Source of the DNA: Pseudomonadota bacterium
Lineage (GTDB): Bacteria > Pseudomonadota > Alphaproteobacteria > Rhodospirillales > Casp-alpha2
Length of the DNA stretch: 64,000 nt
Reading direction: 5' to 3'
Assembly (NCBI GenBank): GCA_027624235.1
Contig: JAQBYB010000003.1
Location: 1-64,000, forward strand
Below the pieces are notes generated by a model. The model worked only from the letters and a program-made list of their open reading frames with translations, had not been told where the DNA came from and did not search any database. Below, one piece after another: positions 16,268 to 25,540 of this stretch. The first letter of the stretch is position 1. Each line of letters opens with the position of its first letter. The translations under genes and the position numbers were made by a program.

Positions 16268-17281
16268 CTAGGGATTTGCGGAAGCGCGGTATCGGACCAT
16301 TGCCGCCGCCAGGTCGAGCGCCGCCAACAGGCTGGTTTCCGACGCCTGGCCGGTGCCGGCGATATCAAACGCGGTGCCGTGGTCCGGCGATGTGCGGACA
16401 AACGGTAACCCCAGGGTAACGTTGACGGCGGTTTCAAAGGCCACCGTCTTGATCGGGATCAAGGCTTGGTCGTGATACATGCAGAGCGCCGCGTCATAGG
16501 TGTCGCGGGCCTGGGGCGTGAACAAACTGTCAGGCGCAATCGGCCCGAAGGCGTTAATGCCAACCTCGGTCAGCGCCGCCACCGCGGGCGCAATGATTTG
16601 GTCTTCCTCGGAACCCATGGCGCCGCCTTCGCCGGCATGGGGGTTAAGCCCGGCAACCGCGATACGCGGATGGGGCAGACCGAAGTCCCTTATTAACGCC
16701 GCATGGGTTATCAAGCCGGCTTCGGTGATGATACCTGTATTCAGGGATTTAAGCGCTTCGACGAGGCTTTGATGAACGGTGACCGGGACAACCCTGAAAC
16801 CGCCCGCCGCCAACATCATCACCGGGATTATATTGTCGCCGGCCAGAGCCGCCAGATATTCGGTGTGGCCGGGATACGGGAAATTTGCCGCATACAGGGT
16901 TTTCTTGTGGATCGGGTTGGTAACGACGGCGCCGGCGTCGCCGGACATAACCAAGCGGACTGCCGTCTCGATCGAGGACAGCACCGCCGGGGCATTGGCC
17001 GGGTCGGGCTTGCCGGGAACGGCCGCGACGGACAAGGCGTTGCCCAGGACGGGCAGGGCATGCGGGAATACATCCCTGGCCTCGCCCGGTGATTGAATGA
17101 TCTTGATGGCCGTCATCACGCCAATCCGACGCGATAGGTCCGACAAACGGCCGGGGTCGTCGATAACAAAAAACGGCGCCGTGCCGTCGCTACGTCCGGC
17201 CCAGGCATTAATGGTGATCTCGCCACCGATGCCGGCAGGGTCTCCCATGGTCAAGGCCAGGGGTAATGCTGTTGCGGTCAC
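16268..17281 (-). CDS. pdxA: 4-hydroxythreonine-4-phosphate dehydrogenase
   Basis: NAD-dependent step of the DXP-dependent pyridoxal phosphate pathway. The N-terminal LALTMGDPAGIGGEI, metal-binding GHTEYLA and C-terminal MYHDQALIPIKTVAFETAVNVTLGLPFVRTSPDHGTAFDIAG are all present. It is 337 residues. The start is GTG, overlapping the surA TAG by one base, so translation is coupled. Confidence 0.96.
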   Translation of the reverse strand: MTATALPLALTMGDPAGIGGEITINAWAGRSDGTAPFFVIDDPGRLSDLSRRIGVMTAIKIIQSPGEARDVFPHALPVLGNALSVAAVPGKPDPANAPAVLSSIETAVRLVMSGDAGAVVTNPIHKKTLYAANFPYPGHTEYLAALAGDNIIPVMMLAAGGFRVVPVTVHQSLVEALKSLNTGIITEAGLITHAALIRDFGLPHPRIAVAGLNPHAGEGGAMGSEEDQIIAPAVAALTEVGINAFGPIAPDSLFTPQARDTYDAALCMYHDQALIPIKTVAFETAVNVTLGLPFVRTSPDHGTAFDIAGTGQASETSLLAALDLAAAMVRYRASANP

Positions 17282-18558
17282 TAGCGGATCTCGATGAAAG
17301 CGGTTCGGCGAATGTCGCGCAAATATTGTTGCGCCAGGATCGACAAGCGTTCACCGGTCAGCCGATTGGCGATGCGTTCGCGAAGGTCTACATTTGCCAA
17401 GTCGGGAGACTTTGGTTCATCGCGCCGACAAATCATCAATACAACGACACCATCGGCTGTTCTAAACGGTCGGCTGGCCTTGAAGACGGGAAGCCCCCTG
17501 ATCATGGTCCTTTGTTGGGGCGCCAGGGAAATGGTTTTAATGTCTCCCAGATTGCCGGAAAGGGGCGACTCGAATACTTTGGCGGACTTTTCCAAGTCGG
17601 TGCAATTTTTCGCATTTTCGGCGGCAATTTTGGCGCCTTCCATGGCGTCATCTACGATGGCGGGGTCGGCGCCTTTTGGGATTGGCAGGAACAGTTGTTG
17701 TAAATTGACCACGGCGGAATCGACTTTGGTGTCGCCTAAGGCATTGGCGGTACGCTGTCCAATGAGAAACAGGATGGCATATCCGTCGATGGTGCGAATG
17801 GGCGGTGATACCTGGCCCGGCTTCAGATTGACCATGGCGTTGTCATATTCGGCACCCAACTGACCGAGCTTATTCCAACCCAGATTGCCGGCATTTTCGG
17901 CGGTCGGGCTTTTTGAGAAGTTTTGAGCCAATGCGCCAAAGATGGCTCCTGCCCGGACCTGCTGGATTAACCGCTCGGCCTGGGCAAGGATTTCCTTTTC
18001 CTTATCCTGGTTATTCACGGGCAGGAAAATTTCGGCGATATTGTATTCTGGCTTGCCCTCATTTTTTTTCATTTCGGCTAACACCCCGTTGATTTCCTCG
18101 TCGGCGATGATAACCGTCGAACGAAAACGTAAATTGACCAGTTGATTCCAGAGCTGGCTGGCCCTGATCTGGTTGGTCAGGGTATTTTCTTCGATCTGCC
18201 TATTGGCCAGAAAGGTTTTCAGTCCCCCTTTGCCCAGTTTATTGCCCTTCTCCAATTTTTCTACGGAGGCCTGAACATCTCGTTCATCGACTTTGATTTT
18301 AAGCCGCTTGGCCTCTTGGCGTTTTAGCTCATCGTCAATTAGCGACTGCAGAACCTGGGGGGCCAAACGTGTCCGGGTTTCAGGGGTATTGGGAAGGCCC
18401 GTAAAGATCGTGACCAGGCTTAAGCGCATGCCAAGGTCATAGACGGTAATGACTTTGTCGTTGACCACGGCGGCAATGCTCAAAGTGTCCTGCGCCCGGG
18501 AGACCGGCGTCAGCATTAGAATAACCAGCACCAGTGCGCAAATCGACAACCGATTCAT
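17281..18558 (-). CDS. surA: Periplasmic chaperone / peptidyl-prolyl isomerase SurA
   Basis: Assists folding of outer-membrane proteins such as LptD, its neighbour. It has a signal peptide (MNRLSICALVLVILMLTPVSRAQ), the SurA N-domain with IAAVVNDKVITVYDL, and a parvulin-type region around residues 170-265 (FGALAQNFSKSPTAENAGNLGW). A second isomerase-like part is degenerate. The ATG at 18558 is chosen over a TTG 21 bases upstream because it gives a clean signal peptide. It is 425 residues. Confidence 0.9.
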   Translation of the reverse strand: MNRLSICALVLVILMLTPVSRAQDTLSIAAVVNDKVITVYDLGMRLSLVTIFTGLPNTPETRTRLAPQVLQSLIDDELKRQEAKRLKIKVDERDVQASVEKLEKGNKLGKGGLKTFLANRQIEENTLTNQIRASQLWNQLVNLRFRSTVIIADEEINGVLAEMKKNEGKPEYNIAEIFLPVNNQDKEKEILAQAERLIQQVRAGAIFGALAQNFSKSPTAENAGNLGWNKLGQLGAEYDNAMVNLKPGQVSPPIRTIDGYAILFLIGQRTANALGDTKVDSAVVNLQQLFLPIPKGADPAIVDDAMEGAKIAAENAKNCTDLEKSAKVFESPLSGNLGDIKTISLAPQQRTMIRGLPVFKASRPFRTADGVVVLMICRRDEPKSPDLANVDLRERIANRLTGERLSILAQQYLRDIRRTAFIEIR

Positions 18559-18627
18559 GATCAAGCCTGTAAGTTCCAAGGAACCGAAACAATTTTTAAT
18601 TTTTTAGAAACGGTTTTCATCTCGATC

Positions 18628-21336
18628 TTATTTTTGGAAAATATTCGTACGGATTTCACCCAGTGTCTTCAGCGTGACGTTTAGGGTAACTTGATCCGTC
18701 GGCCTTAGGTCCCGGTCTTCAAAGAATGTTCGAGATGCTCTTGTGGTTAAGACGACACATTCATTTTCGTAAATCAACGAGGCGCCATACTGGCGCGCTT
18801 CTCCGGCGGCAATATCCCGTACGCCTGAGAAGCCTGCTCGCCAGAACTTGTTGAGCTGGGAATTCACTGAGAAATTGATTTCTTCGCGGCCTGAAAATTC
18901 ACTGTCCTCCTGCGATTCGAGAAAGACATAACTGGCGTTGGCTTTTAAAGCCGGCACGCCTGCGGAAAGTGTCGCTTCGTTCCGTTTCGGGGTGAAATTA
19001 TCGCTGGCGAAGCGGGTCCGGTAGAGAAGATTTAGATAAGGCCCCGGTGTAATATGGACCCGCCCGACAATGTCAGAAAAATTATCTTCCAGGCCCGATC
19101 TGGAGGGAAAGGTATCATCGGATCTGGGCCGCCAGGATTGGCCGAGGAAGAAGGTCGAACTTCCGCCGCCTTTGCCGTAGGCGCCCCACTTGAGGCCATA
19201 GGAGAGGCGCGGCCCGCCCTCCACCCTGTCGAGACCGGAAAACTTGTTGGCGGCGAATAGGTTGGTGTCATCGAACTCCAACTCGGTGCTGTCTTCGTTG
19301 GGTATCTTGGTCGAGTTGCCGCCGTAGGGACTGTATGTCGCAGCGGCCACCGGTTCGAGGACTTGACTGATATTGCCATCCGTTTTGACAAAGGGAAGCC
19401 GCCAATCGAGCATGACCTGGGGGTGGAGGCGGCCGCTAACGCCGTTAAAGTTAGCTTCTCCATCCCGTTTCAGGTGGTCGACTTGATAGAGATTACCGTT
19501 GAGCGAAAGTGACAGCTTATAGGCATCGCCGAGCGGTCCCATGAAGGGTAATTGCCAACCCGGCTGGACCGATAGCCGGCGGATGTCGGTGCCTTCATGA
19601 CGGGCGATTGCCAAAAAGTTGACGTCCAACACCGTTTGGCCGCCATATTTATCGGGTTTACCCAGGTGGTTGAAGTCGATCAACGGCAGGACGAGGGGCT
19701 CAAGGTCGGCGTCGTCCGTCGACCGCAGGCCCTGGAAGGCATAACCGTTGGCGGAAAAATAATTGCGCCCGCGGAATCCCTCGACAAAAAGCCGACTGTT
19801 GAGAGAGTTCGGGGATCCAAACCCATAGCGTCTCAGGTACGTATCGTCGGTGGCGCGGTTGATGTCGAACCCGCCCCGCCAAGTATTGTCGAAATCAAAC
19901 CGGCCCTCGCTTTTGATATGGGCTCTGAAGTCTTCGTCGTCATCGCCGCCGATGAGGCTCGCGGTGGCGTCAAAAGTGCCGTTGCGGAATCGTTGACGAT
20001 ATTCCCCGATCATCCCTGATCCGCCATCGCCGGTGACGAGCGCCGTGATGGTTGCATCCCGGGTCGGATCGATATTGATGAAATAGGGAACCTGGGTGAC
20101 GGAACCTAAGTCTGAAGACCGGCCGAAGGATGGCACCAGAAGACCGCTTTGGCGTTTAACCGTCGGGTCGGGATGAGACAGGTAGGGCGTATAGGCAACC
20201 GGTACGCCTAAGACCTCAAGCCAGGCATCACGGTATTCGATGGTCTTGGAATTCTTGTTATGAATTATTTTCACCGCCTTAATCTGCCACAGGGGCGGGC
20301 GCGTCGGGTCGTTCTTACACAGGTTGCACGGTGAATAAACGCCTTGGCGCATTTCCGTGACGTTTCCGTCGGATCGTCTGGCGCCGGTGGCGGCGATGCG
20401 GGAGCGATCGGTCAGGATGATCCCCAGACTTTCGATGAGGGCATCCTTGAGATCACCGGAAATCTGCATTTGGTCACCGAATAGCTTCTCGCCTCCCGGC
20501 TCGCTCAATTGAATATTACCGGCCGCCGTCACGACGTCTGATTTCTGGTTATACAGGATGCGGTCGGCGATCAGCTTCCGTTGACCGTGGATGATTTCGA
20601 CGTTGCCGGTGGCGGTCACTAAACCATTTTCCTGATCAAAACTGATGTCATCGGCGCTCAAGTGAACAGGAAGGTCGAGTTCAATCTGCCCGGTGGTCTC
20701 AGTTGGTCCGGCGGGGGTGGGTAGCGTTTCTGAGGCGTCCTTGAGTGAAGAAGGCGGCAGCGGCGGGGCCGCCTTCGGTTCGGCGACGACAGGGGGGACA
20801 ACAGGGGTGACGGGCTGGGCCAGGGCCGGGACCGGAATCGGGACTGCCCCTGGACCAGGAACAGGCGTCGGTCGGGACGGCGCGTTGGCGTTATAGGGGC
20901 CTGGATACCACAACGTCCCCAAAGGTTTTGTGTTCAGCACCGGCGGTAGTGGCTGAGATTGAGGCGGCGCCGGTTGTGGGTCGAGTACGGGTGCCGGCAA
21001 GGGCTGGGTGACGGTGGAATTGGGATTGTACACGCCCGGATACCACAGTGTGCCCAACGGTTTGTCCTGGCGAGAAATGGCCGGGGCCGGCTCCGGAAAT
21101 TTAACGTCCGCCGGGTATATTGCCGGCGGGTTCGCGGTCGGCGAAAGAACCGACTTAGGCGCGCCGATCGGGGTTTGGTAAGGGCCGGGATACCACAGCG
21201 TTCCTAACGGCTTGCTCGGCGTGGCCGCGCTGGCGCCGGGTTGCGTTGCCGCCTCGGCGACGTCGGAAAATCCCCATGCGCAGGTAATGGCCAACAGGAC
21301 CGAAGAGGTTAGGTGATGTCCCAGGCGGCGGCGCAT
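18628..21336 (-). CDS. lptD: LPS-assembly protein LptD with repeat-bearing N-terminal extension
   Basis: Outer-membrane beta-barrel that inserts lipopolysaccharide into the outer leaflet. A signal peptide ends near AEA-A (about residue 30). The OstA/LptA-like domain starts about residue 215 (LSADDISFDQENGLVTATGNVEI), contains a Cys pair (SPCNLCKND), and is followed by the barrel with alternating aromatic strands. It is 902 residues. Between signal peptide and OstA domain lie about 185 Pro/Ala-rich residues carrying three copies of K-P-L-G-T-L-W-Y-P-G-P/V-Y (residues 42, 92, 137). I know no function for this repeat. It is followed by surA and preceded by lptG. Confidence 0.93.
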   Translation of the reverse strand: MRRRLGHHLTSSVLLAITCAWGFSDVAEAATQPGASAATPSKPLGTLWYPGPYQTPIGAPKSVLSPTANPPAIYPADVKFPEPAPAISRQDKPLGTLWYPGVYNPNSTVTQPLPAPVLDPQPAPPQSQPLPPVLNTKPLGTLWYPGPYNANAPSRPTPVPGPGAVPIPVPALAQPVTPVVPPVVAEPKAAPPLPPSSLKDASETLPTPAGPTETTGQIELDLPVHLSADDISFDQENGLVTATGNVEIIHGQRKLIADRILYNQKSDVVTAAGNIQLSEPGGEKLFGDQMQISGDLKDALIESLGIILTDRSRIAATGARRSDGNVTEMRQGVYSPCNLCKNDPTRPPLWQIKAVKIIHNKNSKTIEYRDAWLEVLGVPVAYTPYLSHPDPTVKRQSGLLVPSFGRSSDLGSVTQVPYFINIDPTRDATITALVTGDGGSGMIGEYRQRFRNGTFDATASLIGGDDDEDFRAHIKSEGRFDFDNTWRGGFDINRATDDTYLRRYGFGSPNSLNSRLFVEGFRGRNYFSANGYAFQGLRSTDDADLEPLVLPLIDFNHLGKPDKYGGQTVLDVNFLAIARHEGTDIRRLSVQPGWQLPFMGPLGDAYKLSLSLNGNLYQVDHLKRDGEANFNGVSGRLHPQVMLDWRLPFVKTDGNISQVLEPVAAATYSPYGGNSTKIPNEDSTELEFDDTNLFAANKFSGLDRVEGGPRLSYGLKWGAYGKGGGSSTFFLGQSWRPRSDDTFPSRSGLEDNFSDIVGRVHITPGPYLNLLYRTRFASDNFTPKRNEATLSAGVPALKANASYVFLESQEDSEFSGREEINFSVNSQLNKFWRAGFSGVRDIAAGEARQYGASLIYENECVVLTTRASRTFFEDRDLRPTDQVTLNVTLKTLGEIRTNIFQK

Positions 21337-21343
21337 GGCTTTA

Positions 21344-22444
21344 CTATCCGTCCTCGAGATGCAGCAAGGTGGCTAGACCCAGCAAGGTGGCGACGCCTGA
21401 CGGAGTCCAGGCGGCAAGGGTGACAGGGATGCTATCAGATAAACCCAAGGCGAAGACAATGTCGGAGAAAAAATAAAGAATAAATCCGGTCAGCACGCCG
21501 CCGGCGATAATGTAGATGCCGCCACCTTGGCGGGAATGACGCAGCGTGAAGGTGGCGGCAATCAAAACCATCGCGCACATCAGAAACGGTGAGGCCAACA
21601 ACGAGTGCCAGTAAAGTCTGTGTCTGACGGCGGAAAATCCTGCTTTTTCAAGAGTTCCGATGAAACCGGAAAGGTCCCAAAAAGACATCGTCTCCGGCGG
21701 CGCGAAACTATCCTGAATCCGGTTGAGCGTCAGGTCGGTGGCCAGCCAGTAATCTTTTTCGAAGCGGGGTTGTTCATTCGGGATATGCACCCAGGCGTTG
21801 GTGATGTGCCAGAACCCGTCTTCCAGGCGGGCATATTCCGCATCGATGCGTCCGGCGAACTGGTCGTTGCCTTTGTAGTTGAAAACGATGACCTCTCTGA
21901 GTTCAACATCCTTTCCGGCTTGCAGGATGAAATCGGAATGCACCACCGATTGTCCTTCGGTATTGGCTTGGCGGAGCCATAGGCCGGTTTGCGACAGGGC
22001 AAGGAAGCTTTTTTGGCCTTTCAGGTTGACCGCCTCAAGGCGCTCATAGCGGGTGATCGTCGTTGACGCCAGCGGGTTGAGGATTCCGATCTGGAATAAA
22101 CCCAACAGGAATGAAATGCCGAGGACCGGCAACAAGAATTGCCAAACCGAGACCCCGGCGGCTCGGGTGATGACCAGCTCCTGGGTTCGCGTCAACCGCC
22201 AGAACGCCATCATGCCGCCGAACAGGATGGCAAACGGAAATGTCTGCTGGGCCATATGAGGAAGCTTCAGGAGCGCCATTTCCATGACCAGGGAGAACGG
22301 AATATCTGGCTTGGCGGCGGCTCTCCGCATGAGCTCTACCGTGTCGAAAAGAAAGATCAACAGCAGGAACAAGCCAAACAGAGCGGTAAAGCTCAGTAAA
22401 AAATTGCGGCCGATATAGCCGGAAAGGGTGGTCGATAGGCGCAC
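21344..22444 (-). CDS. lptG: LPS export ABC transporter permease LptG
   Basis: Inner-membrane permease that with LptF and LptB extracts LPS from the membrane. It has N-terminal helices (GRNFLLSFTALFGLFLLLIFLFDTVELMRR), a periplasmic beta-jellyroll-like middle, and C-terminal helices. It is 366 residues. The start is GTG at 22444 with GGAAGGGAT upstream; the longer open frame overlaps lptF and is not conserved-looking. It starts 20 bases after lptF. Confidence 0.93.
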   Translation of the reverse strand: MRLSTTLSGYIGRNFLLSFTALFGLFLLLIFLFDTVELMRRAAAKPDIPFSLVMEMALLKLPHMAQQTFPFAILFGGMMAFWRLTRTQELVITRAAGVSVWQFLLPVLGISFLLGLFQIGILNPLASTTITRYERLEAVNLKGQKSFLALSQTGLWLRQANTEGQSVVHSDFILQAGKDVELREVIVFNYKGNDQFAGRIDAEYARLEDGFWHITNAWVHIPNEQPRFEKDYWLATDLTLNRIQDSFAPPETMSFWDLSGFIGTLEKAGFSAVRHRLYWHSLLASPFLMCAMVLIAATFTLRHSRQGGGIYIIAGGVLTGFILYFFSDIVFALGLSDSIPVTLAAWTPSGVATLLGLATLLHLEDG

Positions 22445-22464
22445 GGGCTTATATCCCTTCCATC

Positions 22465-23586
22465 TCAGACCGTGACCGGTTCGGTACTGGGTGTACGACG
22501 GCGTTGATTTCCAACCAGGAACCCATAGCCAAGAATGATCGGCGCCAGGGCCAGGGCGTAGAGTAACGGGATCAGGTCCAAATTCTTGGCGATCAGGTTT
22601 TCCATGCCCAAGGCGCCGCCTTGCAGGGCGACCATAATGGCGATCGCGAGAATGACTTGGCGGGACTGGGTGCGGCGGCTGAAAGAACTGGAAACCAGAC
22701 ACGCCAATCCGATCAAGGTAAAGCCAATGGCCGATAGCGGTGATGCCAGCCGTTTATGGCCTTCGACGATAAATTTGCCGAATTCCTTGTCGTTCATTGT
22801 TGGTTCGGCCTGTCTGATATTGAACAATTCGCCCAGGCTTCGCTCGCGGGGTTCGCGGTACCGCTCACCGACTTTTTCGGCGCCGGACGAGAGGTCAAAA
22901 ACGTAGCGGTCGAAATAGAGGATCGACATTTTATTGGTTTTTTTATCCACGGATTGTCGATTGCCGTTGAACATCACGACCCGGGCGCCTTCTTCGGTGT
23001 TGACCATCGCCCCCTTGCCCGCCATCAGCGTGAAGGGGCGGGCCTTGTCGCGTTGATCGTGGACTAAAAGCCCCAGTAATTGCCCATCATTTGTGCGTTG
23101 GCGCACGTACACGGTGATGTCTTTGCTGACCGGGTTGAAGGTGCCTTCGCGCAGCAGGATGTGGCTGTAGTTGTAGCGAATGTCCCACTGCATTTCGCGG
23201 AATTTTTTATACGACTGCGGCACCAGTTGCAGGTTCAGCGCATACCCGAAGACCATCACGATCAACGCTAAAATCAGCGCCGGTTTGGCCAACGCAAATT
23301 GGCTCAGGCCGGCGGCCCGCATGACCACCAGTTCCCGGTCCGTAATCAGTTTGGAATAGGTAAATACGATCACCGTAAACAGGGCGATCGGCAGCACGAT
23401 GACCAGGAAATTCGGCAACAGAAGAACGGTCAGGTAAACGAACATCCCCCCCGAAAGCCCACGGTTGACGATCATTTCGATGAATCGAAGCGACTGCGAA
23501 AGCCAGATGATGCCGGTCAGACCCGAAGTCACCAGAATCATCCCCACGATCAACTGCCGCAGAATGTATTTTGTAAAGCCGTTCAT
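22465..23586 (-). CDS. lptF: LPS export ABC transporter permease LptF
   Basis: Partner of LptG. It begins MNGFTKYILRQL and carries the typical loop ITDRELVVMRAAGLSQFALAKP, with helices at both ends and a periplasmic domain between. It is 373 residues. It is the first gene of the lptF-lptG-lptD-surA-pdxA-rsmA series; an AT-rich stretch and a terminator separate it from the acyl-CoA dehydrogenase upstream. Confidence 0.94.
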   Translation of the reverse strand: MNGFTKYILRQLIVGMILVTSGLTGIIWLSQSLRFIEMIVNRGLSGGMFVYLTVLLLPNFLVIVLPIALFTVIVFTYSKLITDRELVVMRAAGLSQFALAKPALILALIVMVFGYALNLQLVPQSYKKFREMQWDIRYNYSHILLREGTFNPVSKDITVYVRQRTNDGQLLGLLVHDQRDKARPFTLMAGKGAMVNTEEGARVVMFNGNRQSVDKKTNKMSILYFDRYVFDLSSGAEKVGERYREPRERSLGELFNIRQAEPTMNDKEFGKFIVEGHKRLASPLSAIGFTLIGLACLVSSSFSRRTQSRQVILAIAIMVALQGGALGMENLIAKNLDLIPLLYALALAPIILGYGFLVGNQRRRTPSTEPVTV

Positions 23587-23629
23587 AGCCCGGTATTTGT
23601 AGTTGAATTTGGCTAAAAATGTGTGAAAA

Positions 23630-23664
23630 AAGCCAAAAAATCAAGGACTAACGATATTTAGTCC
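23630..23664 (-). terminator. Rho-independent terminator after acyl-CoA dehydrogenase
   Basis: On the minus strand GGACTAA and TTAGTCC (23645-23651 with 23658-23664) form a 7-bp stem with a 6-nt loop, followed by TTGATTTTTT. It separates the dehydrogenase from lptF. Confidence 0.7.
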
Positions 23665-23686
23665 GATCCGAATGATAATCGGGGTT

Positions 23687-25492
23687 CTAGTTGCCGTCGG
23701 GTTTGAATCTGCTGACGGCATTCCAACCACGGGTGACGGTGGCGGCAAGGGACGCCGCCTGGATCAGGAATTGATCGGCAAAAAACCGGGCAGACACAAT
23801 TTTTGCAGGGAAAAAGTCGCTCCCGTCTTGACCTCCACCGCCTTGGCTCAGGTGGTTCTCGGCGGCCAGCGCGGCGCGGGCCATCATCCAGCCACCGGCG
23901 ACGATGCCGAACAGCCGCAAATATGGAACCGCCCCCGCGGCCACGGCATCGGGGTTTTCAGGGTGGGTTTTGACGATCCAGTCGGTGGCTTCGGAAAGCG
24001 CCCGGACAGCGTCGGCCAGGGCCGCACGGATGACCTCAAGGTCGTCGCCGGATTTTTCGCTTAAATCACCATCCAGGGCCTGGATGTCGGAAATCAGGGC
24101 CTTGGCGGCGACGCCCTGGTCGCGGGCGACCTTGCGCCCGACCAGGTCCAAGGCCTGAATGCCGTTGGTGCCTTCATAAATGGCCGTAATCCGAACATCG
24201 CGCAGGAATTGCGGAGCGCCGGATTCCTCGATGTATCCGGCCCCGCCAAAGACCTGGATGCCGGTGTTGGCGACATCGATGCCGGTATCGGTGCTCCATG
24301 CCTTGACCACGGGGATCAGCAAATCGACGAGCGCTTGTTTTTCCTGACGGACCGCTTCTTCGGGGTGGCGTTTAGCGGTATCAAGGGCGGCCGCGGCGTA
24401 ATAATCCAGCGCCCGGATCGCTTCGGTCTGGGCGCGCATGGACAGCAGCATGCGTCGAACGTCCGGGTGGTGGTCGATGGAGACGGCGGTGTCGCCGCCG
24501 CCCTGGAGCCGGTCGGCGGCATAGGCCCGGGCATGTTGATAGGCGCGCTCAGCAACGCCGACGCCTTCAATGCCGATGGCCAGACGGGCATTGTTCATCA
24601 TCGTGAACATGTATTCGATGCCCCGGTTTTCCTTCCCCAACAGATAGCCGACGGCGCCGCCGGTATTATCGGCATCGTCGCCGAACGACATCACGCAGGT
24701 GGGGCTGGCGTTAATCCCCATCTTGTGTTCCAGGGAAACGCACCGGAGGTCGTTACGCTCACCCAAAGCCCCGTCGTCCTTGACCAGAAATTTCGGCACC
24801 ACGAACAACGACAATCCCTTGATTCCATCGGGGCCGTCCGGAGATCGGGCGAGGACCATGTGAATGATGTTTTCGGTGAAGTCCTGTTCACCGTGGGTAA
24901 TGAAAATCTTCTGGCCGGTGAGTCGGTATGATCCATCGGCGGCATCCTTGACCGCCTTGGTCCGCACCTTGGACAGGTCGGACCCGGCCTGGGGTTCGGT
25001 CAGGTTCATGGTGCCGGACCAAACGCCGGACACCAGTTTTTCCATGAACACGGCCTTCAAATCATCGGAGCCGTGGACGGTCAACAGCTCGACCGCGGCC
25101 TGCGTCAACGTCGGGCAAATGGCGAAGGCCATGTTGGCGGCCTGCCAGATTTCAAACGTTGCTGCTGTCACCAGATAGGGCAGGCCCATGCCGCCGTATT
25201 CGGGATCGAATGGAACGCCGTTCCAGCCGCCTTCGACGAAACGGGCATAGGCTTCGCGGAACCCTTTCGGGGTGCGGACGACGCCGTTCTCCAGGACGCA
25301 GCCCTCTTCATCGCCGCTTTTGTTGAGCGGCGCCAGAACCTCGGACGCCAGTTTGCCGGCTTCTTCCAGGATCGCGTCGATCAGGTCCGGCGTTGCTTCC
25401 CCATAACCGGGAAGTTTGGAAATGCCGTCAAGGTCCGCCAGTTCGTTCAACACGAACCGCATGTCAGCCAAAGGTGCTCGATATTCGCTCAT
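23687..25492 (-). CDS. Long acyl-CoA dehydrogenase (DmdC-like size class)
   Basis: FAD-dependent oxidation of an acyl-CoA to the 2-enoyl-CoA. At 601 residues it belongs to the long class with an extra C-terminal domain, the class that includes 3-methylmercaptopropionyl-CoA dehydrogenase (DmdC). Visible motifs: MNLTEPQAGSDL, GEQDFTENI near the flavin, IRITAIYEGTNGIQALDL-type segment containing the catalytic Glu, and VFGGAGYIEESG. The real substrate cannot be read from the sequence; no other dmd gene is nearby. Start ATG 25492. It lies 48 bases after yaaA. Confidence 0.88.
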   Translation of the reverse strand: MSEYRAPLADMRFVLNELADLDGISKLPGYGEATPDLIDAILEEAGKLASEVLAPLNKSGDEEGCVLENGVVRTPKGFREAYARFVEGGWNGVPFDPEYGGMGLPYLVTAATFEIWQAANMAFAICPTLTQAAVELLTVHGSDDLKAVFMEKLVSGVWSGTMNLTEPQAGSDLSKVRTKAVKDAADGSYRLTGQKIFITHGEQDFTENIIHMVLARSPDGPDGIKGLSLFVVPKFLVKDDGALGERNDLRCVSLEHKMGINASPTCVMSFGDDADNTGGAVGYLLGKENRGIEYMFTMMNNARLAIGIEGVGVAERAYQHARAYAADRLQGGGDTAVSIDHHPDVRRMLLSMRAQTEAIRALDYYAAAALDTAKRHPEEAVRQEKQALVDLLIPVVKAWSTDTGIDVANTGIQVFGGAGYIEESGAPQFLRDVRITAIYEGTNGIQALDLVGRKVARDQGVAAKALISDIQALDGDLSEKSGDDLEVIRAALADAVRALSEATDWIVKTHPENPDAVAAGAVPYLRLFGIVAGGWMMARAALAAENHLSQGGGGQDGSDFFPAKIVSARFFADQFLIQAASLAATVTRGWNAVSRFKPDGN

Positions 25493-25540
25493 CGCTTCAT
25501 CTGAACACCAACAGCCGGGGCGTGTCCAGTCAGCAAGTCT

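Noticed and set aside
22445-22702. N-terminal extension of lptG
   Set aside because: It overlaps lptF, has no family resemblance, and a GTG with a good ribosome site lies at the expected position.
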